NCBI RefSeq assembly: GCF_007655135.1
Contig: NC_045134.1
Coordinates: 14,776,982-14,840,981, forward strand
DNA length: 64,000 nucleotides
Direction: 5' to 3'
Source: Punica granatum
Taxonomy: Eukaryota; Streptophyta; Magnoliopsida; Myrtales; Lythraceae
A program made the position numbers and the translations under genes. Shown here piece by piece: positions 49,007 through 61,321 of this stretch (within the stretch, counting starts at the first letter, position 1; every line of letters begins with the position of its first letter). Under the pieces are notes generated by a model that was not told the DNA's origin, did not search any database, and worked only from the letters and a program-made list of their open reading frames with translations.

Positions 49007-50690
49007 TGGTGATCTTAATAAGATGTTATCATTCAACAAAAAAAAATATCAATAACGAAACATTATTATTTATATTTAATTATACTTTATACTAATAAAT
49101 TAAAACATGTCCATTTCATTTTTATTTAATTAGAATTTCTCAAAAGATTCATTAAAATCCGATCCAACAAGCGGGATTTTTAGCCAAAACAGAGATTTCT
49201 CGTAAGAAGCGATACCTTATAGCTATACTTTCTACATGTTAAGTATGTGTATGTAATATGAGAATTATATATACATACACAGTGAAAAAGGAAAAAAAAT
49301 CGGTATAATTGCCTAATTTTGAATTTTGCATACGACAGGATTTCTTTTTATATTTATCTTTTTTTAATCCTGTTGGTAGAGGTTTTCCGATTTCGACCTG
49401 AGGAGGACATGTGTCCTTTTTCTGCCAAATTTTCTCCGTATCTTCCAAAACTCTTACGAAGTTAATGTTTTGCTTTTATTCCTTTAATCTTTTCCAATAT
49501 GCTTGATTACTATTCTCATAAATTTGTCTCTTCCCTTTCCAAGCGCAATTTTCTACAAATTAATTTCAAAACACAGCATATGTTATTTATGTTTAAAAAA
49601 AAAGTTACATTATAATTGTTCTACTTTACTGTACATATATGTCATACATCATTTGTTGAAAGTTTTTTTTAAAAAAAAAATACTTTCGTCTAACCAATAT
49701 ATCCATTCATCTTGAAATTATATATCATTTGTCAAGCAACTGTTGAAATCATTAAAATAACCATATCAAGTAACTCAGATCCCCAAGTTTTAGAGATTCA
49801 AAGCTTCATCCATGGGCTTAGACTAGTAGAAAATGATGAAGTTTTTTTATCGACACGTAAATTAAACACATACACAACTGGAAGTGCTAGGGATGCTCTT
49901 CGATGCAAAAGTCCCAAGGTGCCCTAGTGCAGAGCAATATATGGTTCCTAGACATGTTCCAAAGGTTTGTTTTGTCTATTGACACAGGCTTACTGAGCAA
50001 GCTGAGCACAAGGACATAATAAGTCGGTGGAGAGCGTAAAAACATGTGACAGATTGAGCGTGAGTTTTGAGAAATAGATGCTGACTAGAGATCATTTTAA
50101 CATATCAAACTAGCTTTGCTGAGGAGTTTGCTTTGTAAGATTGGAATTCCAAAGATTTTTATCTCAAGCTGGTCAAGTGAAGTAGCTTGGGTATGGTCCT
50201 TTTTTTTTTTGGGTAGAAAGCTTGCGTATGGTCTTTGAAGAGGAAAAATCTAAACACAATTATAGCTCTTGGTTTGATTAACTCTCAATGTTGTTAGCTG
50301 GCTTGAGGTCCATTTTTTAAACTCATTTCCTTTGTGTTTGTTTTGATTCGATAATTGAGTGGCTCTGTTTTGTTTTGATTCGATAAGTGAGTGGCTTTGT
50401 TCTATGTACATATGTTTAATCTTATTGGAATTTCACTCATCAAAATAAAAAGAAAAAGAAAAAGACACAATCTTTATAGAATTTTTATTCGAGTAAACTG
50501 AAGAGAGGCGCAAACAAAGTAAAGAAGATATAAAAAGCATCACAATCTAATGTAGAAAGTTTTAAGCTTATGATTCTTAAATATTGTTCTAAGACAAGAT
50601 TAATTTTAAGTATAATTGAGCCTACGGTATTGTTTCTTTTAAATGGAAAAACATAAAGACACTTCTTATACAAGAAGAGGAAAAGGATGG
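49007..50690. other. AT-rich spacer without recognised genes
   Basis: Only short chance frames are present. A direct near-repeat of TTTTGATTCGATAA.TGAGTGGCT occurs at about 50341 and 50375. Confidence 0.45.
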
Positions 50691-50699
50691 TAGTCAAAA

Positions 50700-50830
50700 A
50701 GTGCACGCTCCCACTTGGTGACTAAGAGATTTTATGTTTGATACCAGTGAGACTATTTATGCTCCTTTATTGACTATTAAGATTTTTTTTCATTGTACTA
50801 GGCTTTTGGCATCCTTTATAATAAAAAAAA
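50700..50830 (+). mobile_element. SINE-like element
   Basis: CACTTGGTGACTAAGAG (A-box-like) is followed by TATGTTTGATACCAGTGAG (B-box-like). The tail has ATTGTACTAGGC and TTTATAATAAAAAAAA. Layout and tail resemble the copy at 46585. Confidence 0.5.
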
Positions 50831-51156
50831 GGGCAATCAAGCTAACTTTTCATATATAGGTTTGTATTCACCCCAAGACGTTTGACATTGGACTGTTGAA
50901 ATAAATTTGGGCCTGAGGTGACCGTTAAATCAGGCAGCTTCACGGACCGGCGGAGAACTGGTTCTCTTACCGTTACGATAACTTACTCCCAGTAGCCAGC
51001 CCGGAGGCCAAGAGGAATGTTTCCTTCTCCTCTGCCACCGTCCCGTCCGACCACGGCTGACCTGACCTGGGTTGATGCTCTGATAAGCTCGACTGTTCCA
51101 GGGGGCTCTGAGAGGAGGTTCATCGAATTCTTTGCCAGGAGGAGCCGAGCTGCAAC

Positions 51157-52424
51157 ATGCAGCCAGCAATGGCGAGGAACTACGTGAGGGAGAATGTGCC
51201 ACTGTCTCGTTTCGGGGTGCTGGTGGTGCAGCTGGTGTTGATAGTGGCTTCTGCCGCCCAGCAGCCACCAGACCCACTTCTCTGCTTCAATCTCCTATCC
51301 GATCTCATTCCGCCATAAATGAGGAGCCAAAGGTTGGGCCGTAGTTAATTGTTTGTCTAGCATCAACTGCTTATTTTTCTACACATGCATTCATTAGTCG
51401 ACTTGATCTCATATTGCAGTTTGTTCAGTATATAGCTGCGTGGAGACAATGGTTGCATAATTTGATTTCTCATTTATGGCTGCTTATCTAGTAGTGTAGC
51501 AGATGGAAAGTATGAAGCGCCTGACTTGATCTGCTTTCACACTGTACTGGTTTAATTCCAAAGGGAGGACCCAAAGATCCATATTTCCTGCAGCAATGCA
51601 CTGAGAAACTTTCACTCCGCTTGGCCCTGTGAATATATAGCTGAGATGAGTAGCTCCTCTATCATCACCCGATAAATCTTTCCGACTATCATAGCAGACC
51701 CTCCTATATTATGTTGTTCATTCGAAGAGAAGGCATGCTACTGATCACAACTTGGAGATGTTTGCCTTGGACTAGAACCCTTTGTTTACCTTTTATTTTG
51801 AGAAACATTTAAAGTGTGTTTGGTTTTAGAGTTAAGTAGAGTTAAATTTTGATTTTAATTGGGTTGCAATGATTGTGTTGTTGAATTATGAGAAAAAATG
51901 TAAAAAAGTAATAAATAGTTGAAAAAAAGTAATGATTGTGCTGTTGAATTGTGAAAAAAGTAATGGATAGTTGAGATAATTTAATATAAAAAATTGAATT
52001 GAATAGTTAAAAATTGAAGAAAAAGGGAAAAATAATAATTATGTTGTTGATTTTTATTGTGTAGTGAGCAGAGTTAATGTTAGAGTTAAAATTTTAAAAA
52101 CATGATTGTAAAACCAAACGGAGCGTCGTTGCCAGAAATTTGGTTTTACTGATGCCATCATCCTCAACAAGTTGCAAATATCAGAGTTTTGCTCTGTTTG
52201 AGGAATCTATATTGCTTTGGCAAAGGAAGTGTGAGGATGCCCGTATTCTCTGCTTGTGCTGGGGGCAAAAAGACCCGTTCGCCACTTGGCTTCGATAGCC
52301 ATAGCAAGAACAATTTCCAAGGGAGATGGTATTTCTATATACTAACGAGCAAGCAGCCTCCAAGGGTTTCTCTCGGATGGGAAAAGGAGTGGGCCGCAAG
52401 TGGCTGGTTGGTCATTTAAGTCAA
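51157..52424 (+). pseudogene. SWEETIE/HEATR5-like pseudogene, 5' part (exons 1 and 2)
   Basis: Exon 1 (51157-51332) gives MARNYVRENVPLSRFGVL after an in-frame upstream MQP, then ASAAQQPPDPLLCFNLLSDL. Near 51309 a one-base loss shifts the frame before NEEPK. A GC-rich leader (about 50930-51156) precedes it. Exon 2 (from 52203) gives SILLWQRKCEDA, then shifts frame; ARTISKGDGISIY follows, a TAA stop, and RASSLQGFLSDGKR. SWEETIE-family proteins are about 2200-residue HEAT-repeat proteins linked to carbohydrate metabolism and membrane traffic. Exon 2 ends abruptly in minus-strand Copia sequence near 52424. The shifts and stops show it cannot encode the protein. Confidence 0.85.
51810..52127. mobile_element. 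MITE in intron 1 of the SWEETIE-like pseudogene
   Basis: The ends GTGTGTTTGGTTTTA and TAAAACCAAACGGAGC are inverted repeats of about 15 bases. The inside has a diverged tandem repeat (AATGATTGTG.TGTTGAATT at about 51867 and 51932). The end motif is like Tourist or hAT-type MITEs. The target duplication was not resolved. Confidence 0.6.
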
Positions 52425-53123
52425 ACTTCTCCATAGATGTTTGCACTCATACATTTGATTTTTTCATGAGTTGGTTCATTGCCTTCAACCAGTGCTCCTT
52501 GTGCTCATGTGTCGCGACTTCATCATAGCATTCGGGTTCTCCTCCATCAGCTAGTAACAAATACTCATGAAGCGGATATCGTGTAAAATGTTGTTTTACT
52601 CTGTTACATCTTCTAGGTAGATTATTTGCAGGCTCTAACTGCAACTGCAAGCTTGTATCATCCTCAGTCACATCATCATCTACTTGAGGGATCTCATCCC
52701 TAGTCATGGTTTCTTCATACTCACCAGGTACCTTTTCCGCTCGATGTTCTACATCAATCAGTACATGAATAGAGATCTCGTGATGACTGCTTACTCTGGC
52801 CTTCTCTATCTTCTACAAATCCTCGATTGTCTAGTTCTCAAAGAACATAACATCCCTACTCCTGATGAACTTCCTGCTATCAGAGTCCTAAAACCTGTAC
52901 CCGAACTCTTCATGCGCATAACCCAAGAAGATGCATTGTTTTGCCCTAGTATCGAGCTTCGATCTTTCATCTCGAAGAATGTGAACATATGCCCTACACC
53001 CGAAGACTCTGAGATGCTTGAACGATACTTTTTTGCCGGTCCATACTTACTCGGGTACATCTCCATCAAGTGCAACTAATGATGTAAGATTAATAAGATC
53101 AACCGCTATCCTCATTGCCTTGC
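52425..53123 (-). pseudogene. Copia remnant: start of reverse transcriptase region and integrase C-terminus
   Basis: The minus strand reads, from high to low coordinate, AMRIAVDLINL, DGDVPE, HLRVFGCRAYVHI, CIFLGYAHEEFGYR, FIRSRDVMFFEN, then RRCNRVKQHF and HEHKEHWLKAMNQLMKK. That order is the C-terminal integrase followed by the beginning of the Copia reverse transcriptase. Stops and frameshifts interrupt it. It breaks off near 52425, so the catalytic reverse transcriptase, RNase H and 3' LTR are missing. Confidence 0.82.
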
Positions 53124-53395
53124 TATCAGCACCCCATTTTAGCTCACCAAATTGAACTACATTATTAGCCTCGGGTATCGAGCTTCGATCTTTCATCTCG
53201 AAGAATGTGAACATATGCCCTACACCCGAAGACTCTGAGATGCTTGAACGATACTTTTTTGCCGGTCCATACCTACTCGGGTACATCTCCCTCAAGTGCA
53301 ACTAACGATGTAAGATTAATATGATCAACCGCTATCCTCATTGCCTTACTATCAGCACCCCATTTTGGCTCATCAAATTGAACTACATTATTAGC
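52949..53395. repeat. 226-bp tandem duplication spanning a Copia/solo-LTR junction
   Basis: Copy 1 (52949-53169) and copy 2 (53175-53395) are nearly identical, joined by about 5 bases of filler. Each contains the Copia integrase segment, the 5-bp target duplication (CTTGC in copy 1, CTTAC in copy 2) and the first 46 bases of the solo LTR. The duplication is therefore younger than the LTR insertion. Confidence 0.9.
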
Positions 53396-54949
53396 AGTGA
53401 TCCATGTCACAACTTGAGTAGGAATACAGAAAACGGCTCGGCAGAGCAAGAAATCACTATTCATCCTCAAGTCGGCAAAATTGAGCGGATGACATAGGCA
53501 TATGACAGAAGGACTCCAGGGGTCACCAAAAGGCAACAAAGTGACTAGAGAGCTCAACAATGTCCAAAACCGGCATTTCCAGTGTACCACGTGGATAGTC
53601 CTATTTTTCGATAGTTTACTCGACCGTTGGAAGATAGCCAATATTGGACTTCAAAAATCTACATCAATGCCAAACAGATGAAAAGTGTCTTCAAACGCAT
53701 TTCGCAAATCATCTGCTCTATACAGAATAACTTTCTGTATACATACAACTTTTCAGTGGAAGTCCAAAAATGCCGATTTCTCGGAGAAAAGTTAATTCCA
53801 AATATCAGATGTGACCATGCCCCACAATCATACAGAGCACGCGCAGTGCTTCAAATTGTCTTTTGGAAGCCATACAGGCACCCCGAATGACTTCCGAGCG
53901 ACAAAACGAGCATATCCCTCTTCGGAAGAGCGTAACCGGAGATTGGTTTGATGGAATAACGACAAACGAAGTTGAACTCCAACAGACAGACGCAATTGGG
54001 CAAATCAGACGGGAAAACCCTTTTCAGTTTCCCGAGTAACCTCCGAGGAGCATAAAAGGCCATTTTCAATGGAAATTCATATCTGGAGGTCCTTTTTGGG
54101 GAAACTTGACGCCGAATGCCTACCTTACACAGTGCTAGCATTTTCAAGGCTCAATGTGGAATCGTCGGAATGAATCACACAACTCATCTAGACCTCCCGA
54201 GCAGTACCTTAGAAGTCTCAGATGTGTTTCTCAAGTCCTTAGAGGTCCGATCTCAACAAACGGAGATTACAGTGATCTCCGGAGCATCCACACAACTCAT
54301 AAAGCATTCTGAGAAATCCAGTTTCGGCCTCCTAGGACATTTCCGACTCCACGTTTGCATTATCGGCTTAAGGGACAATTGTTCACGTTGTCTGACAATT
54401 TATGTCAAAATGACCAATGTGAGATGCAGACACAAGATATGCTGTCAGAAGCAGACAACTTCACTCTGGTCACCTGCAATGAGCAAAGCCGGCTTCTGAG
54501 CCTCATATAGACCCGGGGCATTTCTCCTCGAAAAGTGCTAATCTTGGGATCATTTAATCCGTTTTCTCGCGTATATCGATAATTCGACGTTCAATTCGAA
54601 CCACGAACTTCGAATACGCGACCAATCGAGACCCGAGCTTTCTCCCGGTTTCTTCTCTTTGGCCGTGGGACCCACGGATCAGGCCTAGCCGCCCCATCCT
54701 TGCCCTAGGCGTCCTCTCCTTTGTCTTCTTCATCTCCATAAAGATAAGAAGACAACTTGCACACTTATCCCCTAAAATATCTAAGTGTTTCATTCTTGCA
54801 CTCCAACTCCCCATCAATGCTCATTAATGTTTTATCTCTTCTCCATCAATGCCAATTGCACAAATATCTTCTTCTTCCATTAAGCCAAACCGATTTTCCC
54901 TTAAGCATGTCCTTAATCAAGCTTTTTCTCACTTAATTGCACTTAAGCT

Positions 54950-54962
54950 TAGCCTATATATT
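54950..54962 (+). promoter_or_regulatory. TATA-like box within the solo LTR
   Basis: CCTATATATTGC lies about 1.6 kb into the LTR, in plus orientation, followed by a C/T-rich leader (CATCTCACTAGCTTTCTCAC). The position suits the U3/R boundary of a long LTR. Weak evidence. Confidence 0.35.
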
Positions 54963-55474
54963 GCATTATTGTCATTAAGCTAAGGAGAAGTCATCACACA
55001 TCATCTCACTAGCTTTCTCACTCATCAAGAAGCTCTCAAACTCCCTTTTAGCTCCAGCAAAATCGCAACTCAGGAAGAACAAGCAAAACCAAGCAAAACC
55101 GTGCAAAGTCTTAAGTCGAAATCCATCCCGGCTTAAATCCAAACTTTACCAAACTTCATATCCCACATGTTTTCGACCCCCTCTATCCATTTCTGAGCTT
55201 AAATTTTAATTTTGAAGCCTCTAAGCCATAGAACCAGCCTTGAACAGAATCTGGAAAGATTTGGTCCTTCTCGGGTAAAAAATGTCAACCCGGGTTTCAA
55301 GCCTTTCCAAGTCGGTTTGAGCTACCAAAACCCATCAAACACCTCCCCACACAACCCTATGGTGTCAAGGAGTCAAGAAATCCAAGAAAAACCAGTCGGT
55401 TTAACCCCAGGAAGAGGAAATAGCCCGACTGCTCGGTCAGGTCGAAATTTCTGACTGTTTGTGCGGTTTTCTTG

Positions 55475-55860
55475 CAGATAGGGTCGATCCGAGACTCTTT
55501 TCGGAAAACAACCACCACAGTCACCTCCAGGGGTCAGTTAGGAGTCAGGAGCCATTGACCTTGCCTCAAAATTCCATCGGGAACCTTCGTGGCGACGTCC
55601 GACCCGACTGGTACCAGACGGGTCCGAAATTCCAGACGTGCTCTGTTTTCCATGATCTCTGCAGGGCTGTACGGGTTGACCCGATAACTCTGGGATCAAA
55701 CGACCACCACAGTCACCTCCGGGGGTCAGTTAGGAGTCAGGAGCCGCTGACCTTGCCTCAAAATTTCATCGGGAGCCTCCGTGGCGACGTTTGACCCTAC
55801 TTGTGCCAGTCGGGTCTGTTCAGTTTCCAGCCGAGTCTGTTAAGGCTATTCGGGTCTGTG
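55475..55860 (+). repeat. tandem duplication inside the solo LTR, about 192-bp period
   Basis: ACCACCACAGTCACCTCC at 55511 recurs at 55703, followed in both copies by GGGGTCAGTTAGGAGTCAGG and ACCTTGCCTCAAAATT. The copies differ at scattered positions. Confidence 0.85.
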
Positions 55861-57796
55861 CAAGGCCAAAACAACCCAAACCCGATCCAACAAAGGTCCA
55901 ACCCGACTTTTTGCAGTCCCATCCCTTATCTTGGGATTAGGTATGACCATTTCCGACTTAGAGGAGCTAGGACTTTTACATTTTGGTTGTGTTTACGGAG
56001 TCATAAGGCGTTTTTATGCAAGTTTCACTTCCAAACTTTAATATTATGCAATTTCCTTATTATATCATGCATGTTTATCCTTGATTAACATGTCAACATG
56101 TCGGAAAACACTTGGATCATAGTTGGGAAGAACATCCCCGCCCGGGAAAGGCAAAGAGCTCACGGGTTACCCTCCATGAGAGGTGGTCGAATGCTCTCTT
56201 GCTCCTTTCGGGCAAGGAATTGTCTTCGTGGCCCGATCCAAGTTCGATTCCCGAGTTTCCTCGTGTTTTCCTACATGCATGAAGCCGGTATTGTTTTATC
56301 GATCCTTAAATATTATGTTTGTGCATGTTTACATATTTGAATGTGTTATTTAAATCATGGCAATACCGACTTTCATTTAATTGTGTTATTTAACATGTTT
56401 GATGTTTAAGCATGCGAGAAACGATTCCAAACAAGACGGGAAAAACTCGTGGAACCAAATACAAGCCATGAGACCTCTCGGCTTTCTCCAAGGAGAATTG
56501 GCCGAAAGTCTCGTGGAGTTATCGGGTTCCATGAGGCTTCCTATTTCCGTTTTAAATCCGTTCTCGGATTTTGTGTAATTTGCAAGTTCATTTACATCGA
56601 GAATCTCACATGAAATGTCTTTCCAAACCAAAATATGCATGGATTCGCAATTCGGAGACCCTTTTGGGCCTATTAAGACCAAAGGGTGTTTCGGCCATTG
56701 TTGGCTGAATCATTCTCGGTCTTTCTTGACCCGTCTTGGTCACCGAGTCTTGAGTCGTTTTCATAATTAATGCATTTGGCAATAACCTTAAGCATTAATA
56801 TTATAAACGGGTTAATCGGGACGCTCACATGGTTAATTCATTCAATTTAAATAACTTTGCACGAATTGGACATTAATCTGTAACTCGCGTCGACGAATTA
56901 CAAAGCGGTGTTAATGCTCTTTTCAAAATACGCATACTTCCAAACCCGAGACATGCAATACGAAGTAGCATGGACATCTAGGAGAAACTTGTGTGTTTTG
57001 ACTTGAGTTTCACCTGACTTTAGGTAATTCAGGTTGAAATACAAAAGCTCCTTTAGACCACTTTCGGATAGATCGACCAAATCTTTGGCTTTTACGGGGT
57101 TCTCGCATAACCCTGAAAGATCCAAGGAATTGGTCAACACCGGTTACAGGCCGAGGTGGCCTGTATTGCGTTGTTTCCCTTTTCTGAAAATACATTTTCA
57201 AGTCAAGGGCAAAAACATCATTTTGTGATTTGGCGACACCCTAAGGGTTAGTTTGATGGAAACACGATGGTATCGGAATAGGAACGGGCTACCTATTCAG
57301 GAGCAGATTCATCTGCATAGCCTTTCTTATTCCCACTGATGAGTTTCTGTCATCCTAGCATAGTTCAGGGTGCTAGTCGGGTATTCTGTATCAAAATACA
57401 ATTACTTGACTAATCATTTTACTCGATCTAACCAAATGCTAGAAAATAGTTAGGTGGAACTCTAGGTTCCAAATCTAGAGTCAAAACACAAGTTTGGATG
57501 GATTCAGTGTAACTTCAGTGTCACAACACCGAATCACTGTAAAAGCAATCCACACATAGGAAACTTGACTACGGACATCCGATATGTCAGGTTCTCAAGC
57601 CAAAGCCGGATGCTAAAACATTGACACGTTTGTTTGTCTAGGGTAGGATTTGCTTGCAAAATACCTCGGGCTAACAATTTGTTAAAACACGTACATTTGA
57701 CAGTAACAAACACTTTGTCTGTTATTAACATGTCGCGTGTTATTTTCTGTACTTGTGTGTCTTGCGGGTCGAGCCTAATCCCTAGGCCGAATAATA

Positions 57797-57870
57797 TTAG
57801 GGCTCAACGCCCTAATCATCGATCACAGGGTCCAACGCCCTAATCATCGATCACAGGGTTCAATGCCCTA
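57797..57870 (+). repeat. short tandem repeat, about 28-bp unit, inside the solo LTR
   Basis: About two and a half copies of CAACGCCCTAATCATCGATC with CACAGGGT spacers. Confidence 0.85.
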
Positions 57871-58627
57871 TTCACTGAGAGGCCACTGAATTGCATTTTT
57901 CGGTCATTTCCTAAACTCATGGTGAATCGAGTGGAATATTAACCGAAAGTGAACCGAATGGGATTCAGTCATTTGTAATTTGTAATTTATTGTATTTATT
58001 CTGAGGGCACATTGTAAGGAGTTATTTGTACATTCGCTTTTGTAAGAATCCCATTCAGTGAGCAAACGGTCCGAGAGTCGAATTAATTGAATTGGTCTAA
58101 TGCTTGCCCAAAGAAAAGTAAATCCAAGAACTCGCGGTTCTGGTTCACGCAGGGATTCAACCTCCATGGTTTGATGAACTGTAAAGCAAGATTGTGAACC
58201 AATTTCCCGACACACGGGTTTACTTCTCTCTCGGCTTCTAAACCGACATTGTTTAATTCACCGAATCTCCGGTGTCAAAACATGCGAGCCGAGCGCAACT
58301 TAATTCATGTGGTAAATAATAAAACATGCAAGCCTAGTAAACCAGAGTACCGAAAGAATGTGCGGGATATAGACCCGCACATAACATGAACCCCCGAACA
58401 CGGATTTTCCGGTTCTGCACAGACCAATGCCTTAACAACAACTAGGTGTTCCATACCCCTAGATCCCGGGTAACTTATCCGTCCTCGACCTTCGGGTCGT
58501 AAAATGATAAGTGGCGACTCCTTCTCACGCGTGTCCGTCACGCGTCCCCACGGGAAGGTCTCTTAAGCCGCGCGATCCAAAAGCGCCCATGCGGGCCCCG
58601 ACGAGAGTCTACATTCGGGTTTGTACA

Positions 58628-60496
58628 CTTGCCCCAAAAAAACTTAAGCAGCTTCGCTTGAGAAAGCATACAATAAACCCTCTCTACAATTGTATGTTTC
58701 ATCCTCTTTGCAAGCCCATTATGCTGTAATATCCTTAGTATCGGCTTCTCAAGTTTGATCCCATGAGTCCAATAATAGTTCTCAAAAGGACCCATGTACT
58801 CACCACCATTATCGGTTTTGACACATTTTAGCTTTATGCTCATTTCTCTTTCCACTGTTACATGGAAGTTATTGAAAATCTCAATCACTTGATATTTAGT
58901 TCTCATAGGATAAGTCCAAACCTTTTTAGAGTGATCATCTATAAATATCACAAAATAAAGAGTACTACTAAGAGATCTATCTGACATGAGACAAACATCA
59001 GTATGCATAAGATCAAGTATATTATCGCATCTAGAAGGACGACTTCTAACAAAAGAAACTCTCCTTTACTTATTAGCTAAACAATGATCACAAGTACTCA
59101 AGTGCATACCTTTGACGGGCAAAGACTGCTTTGTAGAAAGGACATGAATACCTTTCTCGCTGATATGCCCAAGTCTCCAGTGCCATAGCTTGATAGGATA
59201 ATTTTCAGTAATATTAACTGGACCAGAGTTGTGCCTAGCACGCAGCTTGTAGAAAGTGTCGGACTTCTAATCCCGTGCCACAATCAATACACCCTTGGAG
59301 AGCTTCCATCTCCCATTGCTAAATCATTACTGGAACCTTCATCATCAAGCTAACCCATCGAGATTAAGGTTAAGACAAATCTCTGGAACATGCCTCACCT
59401 TCTTCAAAAGCAACTCACAGCCAAGCTCAGTCTCTAAACAGACATCACCAATATCGACAATCTTGCATGACTGTCCATTTGCCATTCTCACATAACCGTA
59501 GTCCCCGGTAGTGTAAGATGAGAAGAAATCTTGATGATGAGTGACATGAAACGAGGCACCTATATCTGCAACCCAGGTAGAGTCCTAATACGTGAGATTC
59601 ACATAGGCTTCATCACTAACAACGTAGGTCTCTCCATCAGATGCCACTGCTGCGATGTCGTCTTCCTTTTTACTCTCATCATTGCCATTATGATTACTCT
59701 TCAACGCTCTACACTCCCTTTTGTAGTGTCCCGCTTTGCCACAGTGATAGCAAGTGACTCCTTTCCTTGTCTTCGACTTTGATATACCCTTGATTTGTCA
59801 CATGAGTTACCATGCTTAGAAGATGAATTTATGCTTTGACTTCTCCCTCGTTGTTCAGTAGCCAAAGCTTCAAACAGAATGGAAATCCTAGAGCATTTCA
59901 TTCTAGTCTCCTCATTAAATAAACTGTTTGTCACCATGGCCAACGATAACTTCCCATTTGGTGCAAAATTGTTCAATGCTTACAAGTGGGTCTCAATTAT
60001 CCGGTAAAGTCCCTAAAAGTAGACAAGCCTGAAACTCATTGGGTAATATTATCTCCAAGTTCATAAACTGGTTAACGATATCTTGGAAATCACTCATGTG
60101 CACAGCAATATCACCTCCATCTTGGTAACAGAGATGAACAAGCTTCTTCACGAGAAAGGCTTTATTTTGCGGAGTCTTCCTCACATAGAGATTTGCTAAC
60201 TTATCCCACAAAACTTTCACATTTGTCTTCTGAGTAACATGATGATAAATATTATTGTCTATCCACTACTGAGTGAAACCAATAATCTTCCGATTTGCGC
60301 GTTCCCGAGCCTTGTCATCCTTATCTTTTGGTTTCGCCGAATACCCTTCAGTGGGATCATACAAGTCCTTGCAAAATAGAAGATCCTATGTCCGAGACTT
60401 CCATATACAGTAGTTGGTTGCATTCAACTTGAACATAAATCCCGTGGACTCCTCCATCTCAAAAACACCGAAAACCTCGAATTCTCTAACCCAAGA
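58628..60496 (-). pseudogene. Copia remnant: gag, protease, GAG-pre-integrase and integrase core
   Basis: On the minus strand from about 60490 down: the gag start (MEESTGFMFKLNATNYCIWK), the gag middle (LWDKLANLYVRK, LPNEFQACLLLGTLP), and a CCHC zinc knuckle CYHCGKAGHYKREC (about 59712-59753). Then a protease segment whose catalytic motif reads DIG instead of D[ST]G (about 59570), a pre-integrase LWHWRLGHISEKG, and an integrase core with FIDDHSKKVW and KTDNGGEY. It ends at FFWGK next to the solo LTR. Multiple stops and shifts make it non-functional. Confidence 0.85.
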
Positions 60497-60507
60497 CTCT
60501 GATACCA
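60497..60507 (-). promoter_or_regulatory. Copia primer-binding site
   Basis: TGGTATCAGAG on the minus strand is complementary to the 3' end of initiator methionine tRNA, the usual Copia primer. It lies two bases inside the LTR end at 60510. Confidence 0.85.
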
Positions 60508-60509
60508 CT

Positions 60510-61132
60510 TGTTGGGAAGCATGTTCTCTGCTAAACAACAACGCGGTGATTAATCTTCCTCCCCTACTAGTGTAATTGAGATAGGAATCAATCAAATTAA
60601 CCAACAAGCAATAAAGAAAAAGAACGCTGAGAATTTTATGTGAAAAATCCCAATATGGGGAAAAATCACAGGACCGACTCCGAATCAAAGATCCATTATC
60701 AATGAAGATTACACAATGTTTTTCGTCAAGGGCATGCTCTTGGATCCAGCAAACTCAAGAGAACAAGCTATTGGATCACTCAAACTTCAAATTCGTCACT
60801 CACAAGGATGGTTTACAAAACCAGCCACAACTGCACCTAGAGAGCTCGAATAAGGATTCTAACCATTTAGAAACTAGCCCCACGTGTGGTAAAGCCGCTG
60901 CCAAAGTTTCGTCCCGATCGGAGTTCATTTGACATCCCGATCGAGGTTTGATCTCTGCTTCTTCTCTGTATTCTACCGTTGTTCTACTGATTGCTGTCTT
61001 CAATGACTCCACCTTTTGCTCAGCTGTTTTGCTGAAATTAACACAAAGGTGGGTCCTTGGGCCTGTTAAACCCCGATAAAAGCCCAACACAATTTGATCC
61101 CAACTTCCTCCAAATTGGAGGGATACCCAACA
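60510..61132 (-). mobile_element. 5' LTR of the Copia element
   Basis: 623 bp. On the plus strand it runs from TGTTGGGAAGC to TACCCAACA, so its ends are TGTTGGG..CCCAACA. The primer site next to it fixes this as the 5' LTR of a minus-strand element. The 3' LTR is absent, so a target duplication cannot be read. Confidence 0.82.
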
Positions 61133-61321
61133 TTCTTCCACCCTTATAGTTTTATAAGTTTGGTAAATAACTTTAATATTTGCCATAGCTTGCTCTTTCT
61201 TAGCTTTTGAACATTGAAGTGGTAATCTTTTGGTAACTTTCTTGTTACGCTTGAGTTTCTCATTTCAGTAGTGCTTGTGCATCTCTTTTCGTATATCTTC
61301 TGTATATATAGTTGTATACAG

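Larger units (their letters stand above)
53350..58627 (+). mobile_element. 5.3-kb solo LTR, Ogre/Tat-like, inserted in Copia integrase
   Basis: It begins TATCAGCACCCCATTTTGG and ends TACATTCGGGTTTGTACA. It is flanked by CTTAC (53345-53349; CTTGC in the duplicated copy at 53119-53123) and CTTGC (58628-58632). The reading frames of the Copia integrase on the two sides are compatible once one target copy is discounted. Near the end, AGTGGCGACTCC (about 58510) and CCGACGAGAGTCTACA resemble Ogre/Tat LTR ends. TATA-like CCTATATATTG lies at about 54952. No gag or pol lies inside. The first dinucleotide is TA, not the usual TG. Lineage is inferred from length and end motifs. Confidence 0.72.

Noticed and set aside
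53627..54499. frames of 87-127 codons inside the solo LTR
   Set aside because: They lie in a non-coding LTR, on both strands, with no retroelement domain.
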